Of a stretch of DNA of 64,000 bases, positions 61,061-64,000 are shown piece by piece. A program made the translations under genes and the position numbers. Position 1 is the stretch's first letter. Each line of letters begins with the position of its first letter. The DNA comes from Tubiluchus corallicola (taxonomy: Eukaryota; Priapulida; Priapulimorpha; Priapulimorphida; Tubiluchidae): positions 248,001 through 312,000 of the forward strand of contig JAQGDQ010000095.1 of NCBI GenBank assembly GCA_030141605.1, given 5' to 3'. Under the pieces are notes generated by a model. That model saw only the letters and a program-made list of their open reading frames with translations, searched no databases and was not told the origin of the DNA.

Positions 61061-61504
61061 TCACCACCCCTGCGTAGCAAAGTTGCGATTACCACCCCGT
61101 TTAGCATTTGCTGCTGCCCTTTGCCTCAAAAGATATTCTTGCTTTAGATCCTCCAACAACCGCCTGACACCAGGGCTTATCAAATTAGTTGACCTTTTCT
61201 TGCGCCTCCAACCTTGCGTTGTGAACTGACTGGTGTCGCCTCGCTTTGGCAATTCCTCTTCACTATTCACATCAATAAGGGCATCGAGCAAATTTTCTGG
61301 TGTTAATTTCACGTCTTCCTCTTCGTTATCATTTGCTATGGAGTTACTAAGGTAAGAGTCCGATTTTGCATCTGACGGCTCTAAGTAATTTTGATCAGCA
61401 TGTTGTGGATCACCAGAAAGTGTTGGTAAACCATTACAAAATTCTACCGTTATGAACAGGACAAGAATTACAGTTGAACCAACAAACCAGCAGGAATTAT
61501 TCAT
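61061..61504 (-). CDS. secreted peptide (neuropeptide-like) precursor with two TQGW peptides
   Basis: A 147-residue open frame with all the marks of a regulated secretory precursor. Residues 1-25 form a signal peptide (hydrophobic VILVLFITV, small residues near 24-26). Residues 26-86 are an acidic spacer (DNEEEDVK, NSEEEL). KR 87-88 precedes GDTSQFTTQGW (89-99); RRKKR (100-104) follows. Residues 105-134 are a probable amphipathic helix (RRLLEDLKQEYLLRQR). KR 135-136 precedes the last 11 residues, GGNRNFATQGW, which end at the stop codon. Both peptides are 11 long, start with Gly and share F-x-TQGW. No Gly follows Trp, so C-terminal amidation is not expected. The start Met lies 18 nt inside an exon with a good acceptor (TTTTCTTTTAG| at 61523), so a 5' UTR exon lies to the right. 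Processing is inferred; the family is unknown to me. Confidence 0.8.
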   Translation of the reverse strand: MNNSCWFVGSTVILVLFITVEFCNGLPTLSGDPQHADQNYLEPSDAKSDSYLSNSIANDNEEEDVKLTPENLLDALIDVNSEEELPKRGDTSQFTTQGWRRKKRSTNLISPGVRRLLEDLKQEYLLRQRAAANAKRGGNRNFATQGW

Positions 61505-61522
61505 TGTGTCTGCTAGAAGTAC

Positions 61523-62459
61523 CTAAAAGAAAAAAAATAATGTGGTAACATATCCTTGCATTACTTACGTTTAACATTGTGATAAATTAATATATTACAA
61601 TCATTATACAAGCTTTGATCATTATACATTGTGTAACTGCAAGCATCAGTTCTTCAAATCACCAGATTTCTCGTAGTTTTTCTTCTCCAGGAAATAAAGA
61701 TTCCGATTTTTTCAACCTAGCGCAATTTTATATTAGATACTGGTTAGCAATATAAGCCTTTTTGTGCACATGACATCAATACTACCTGTGGTGTGTTTGG
61801 CCTGCTAACACCTTATTTTACTACTGTTTATGGCGTGTTAATCAAATTTTAGTAATTTTTGTTTTACGGGGTCCTTTTGTCACACTAAAAAGCTGGTAGC
61901 AAGTTGTTACATATTTCGGGGTATGACTGATAAGTTTACGATTATTTCCTAAAAAAAAGATTTTTAAAATGTGCTGCCCGCGAAAACAGCAGAACTAACA
62001 TCACGAAACTTTACCTAAGCTAATGTTGAACTTTATAGGGGACTCCTGTATTCGGAATGACAATCAGTTTCATTCGAAAAATTCACCAGTTTCATCAGAA
62101 ACAACTGCTTGATTGCTGTTGATGTTCAAATTTACTAATCTATAGCTTCTACCAAGAAGAGAAGAGCCCGTCTATCCTTCTAAACTACTAGGGAATAAAA
62201 TTGCTGGACTTTTTCACCTTTCCTGTCTTTCAAGTTTGGTATTAAAATAACCGTGGGTTTCTACCACTACCAATCTTTCATGTTGCACTGACGCTGTTAG
62301 ACTTCAAGGTCTGTGTGCTCGGGTGTAGACGTTTTTCATTTTTATTTAAGAACATTTATAAAAATACATTTTATAAAAGATAATGGCAGCAGGCATGTAG
62401 CACTTATGCTATAAACTGTATTTCATGTATAAAGTCTTTTTCCCTTTTCAGGGCTGTGA
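61523..62459. other. upstream region of the peptide precursor gene
   Basis: Should contain the 5' UTR exon, its promoter or intron. AT-rich without a decisive donor or TATA element. No coding sequence recognised. Confidence 0.35.
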
Positions 62460-64000
62460 AGATGACAAAATTGATGATTTGCTTTCTGTGACTTCTCTTT
62501 TAACTAACTCTCTGTCACTGTCTTGTCCGTTTGAGCACTCTTCGCTATCAACTAACAGATGGGATCCAAACGACCCAGATAATTATGGGAACAGCTACGA
62601 TAGTAAATATGTTAATCCAAATACTCTTAAATCAACTTCTAATTATAATGAAAATACTACTGATTTACTCATGTAAGTAGCTTGCAAAAACATTTTGGTA
62701 ACATGACTGACGTCCTCAGCACTTTTCCTCAACCGCCTGAAATCATTGCCGTCTCTGAGACTAGGTTGAAGGATAATTCATCATTTATGTGTAACTTGAA
62801 TAACTACGTTTTTTTAGCATTAACTGTAAATCCAATGCTGGTGGCATCAGTGTCTATATTAGAGATAATTTAAACTACTCTATAAATAATTCATATATAG
62901 TAGTGACTGAAAAAGAAATAACCAAAGTAAACAGGCAGGGCAAAGTATTAACAGAAATCTCAAAAATTAATTTTTGAAGATCTCTGGATCCACGCATCAA
63001 CATTAAACAATTCAAATGGTATATTATTTGGCATTATATATAGACATCCAAATACACCTGTTACGCATTTTATAGGGGAAATGGACCGTGTTTAATTTAA
63101 ATTTATTACAGTTCGAGAGCATACCATATATTTCTAATTACTTAAATGTATTATTTTCTACTCAATTTGTTCCTCTAATTACAAGACCAACAAGAATATC
63201 AGAAAACTCTAGTACCCTAATAGACCATATCTATACTAATGATCTGATTAATCCTATTGTTTCCGCTATAATAACTTACGAAGTGGCTGACCACTTTCCT
63301 ATTTTCGCAATTGTCAAAAATGTTAATTTGACTAAACAGAAAACTAAAATTACAATTAGAGATAAATCTAACTTTAATTCTTCTGCCTTTTTAAATGAAT
63401 TGCACACACAGCTTAATACTATTGATTATTCTTACTTATCTTGCAAAATAGTGAAAATAACACAAAGAAACTTTGGTCGACCATAAATAGTTTAATTAAT
63501 GCTAAATTGCATCAATGCATAACACCACAAAAGGTATACAAAGATGGTATTCACTCAAGTGACATAACTGATATCTGTCAAGTCATGAACACTTTTTTGC
63601 TTCCATTGGTCTTTATACAGCATCTAAAATACAGCCCACACAACTGTCATTTCAGCCTTTTCTAGGATGTCCTTTGCCAAACTCGTTCTCAAACACCCAT
63701 TAATGAAGCTGAAGTAAATACAGCAATAAATAATTTAAATAAGAACAAAGCCTCTGGTCATGAAAATATTCCTATATCATTTTACAAATCAACTGGTCTC
63801 GTTATTTCCCCTGTTCTAACTAAATTGTTTAATAAGGCTATTACTGAAGGTACGCTCCCTAACTGTTTACAGGTAGCTAAAATTATTCCTATTTATAAAG
63901 GTGACTCCTCCGATAACCCCACTAACTATGGGCCCAATATCTTTACTTTCACCTATCTCCAAAATTTTTGAAAAATTGTTTTATGACAGACTAATAAAAT
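62460..64000 (+). mobile_element. decayed LINE (endonuclease and start of reverse transcriptase), cut by window edge
   Basis: In order on the plus strand: an N-terminal Ser/Asn-rich part (about 62460-62673); the start of an APE-type endonuclease with EIIAVSETRLKD (about 62690-62870); further endonuclease sequence with GIIYRHPNTP (about 63025-63060); the end of the domain with ITRPTRI, STLIDHIYTND and VADHFPIFAIV (63088-63330); a linker; and from about 63690 the start of the reverse transcriptase, with NKASGHENIP and a degraded PISLLSPISKIFEKL-type block at the edge. Several stops and frame changes separate the parts. The motif set fits CR1/Jockey-group LINEs (inference). It is less eroded than the copy at 6140-8012, and the rest lies past the right edge. 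Confidence 0.85.

Overview
This window reads as nuclear DNA of an invertebrate animal. It is AT-rich and intron-rich (GT-AG introns mostly 0.3-4 kb) and littered with decayed transposons. I cannot fix the phylum from the sequence. Exon models were built by eye from splice signals, reading phase and remembered protein families; no search was run.

Layout. (1) 3367-14542, minus strand: the first eight coding exons of COG6, a subunit of the conserved oligomeric Golgi tethering complex. Its later exons are not visible, and its introns carry a gutted LINE, two TA-flanked DNA transposons and microsatellites. (2) 14914-16828: a decayed Ty3/gypsy-type LTR retrotransposon keeping both LTRs (the 5' one truncated) and an integrase; a related solo LTR lies at 51029-51390. 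(3) 16829-24400: mostly non-coding, with one transposon with terminal inverted repeats and a few exon-like scraps. (4) 24401-39105, plus strand: a complete AMBRA1 gene (autophagy and CUL4-DDB1 substrate receptor). Its 17 coding exons sum to exactly 1312 codons; it has N-terminal WD40 repeats and ends in two TQT dynein-light-chain motifs. (5) 45355-49756, minus strand: TCTP/TPT1, five coding exons giving 175 residues, with a LINE fragment in its fourth intron. (6) 51.5-61 kb: a long region without a recognisable gene, containing a CpG-rich patch, a 15-bp tandem array that reads as pentapeptide repeats, and inverted or duplicated repeats. (7) 61061-61504, minus strand: a 147-residue secreted peptide precursor with two similar 11-residue peptides ending in TQGW, each preceded by KR. 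I do not recognise this family, and it is the most novel item here. (8) 62.46 kb to the right edge, plus strand: a second LINE with endonuclease and the start of a reverse transcriptase, broken by stops and frameshifts.

The genes serve different processes: COG6 in Golgi traffic, AMBRA1 in autophagy and protein turnover, TCTP in growth, and the precursor probably in cell-cell signalling. They look like independent single genes, not a functional cluster. The hosts of COG6 and TCTP share a chromosome region in human (13q14, from memory), so their proximity here may be old linkage.
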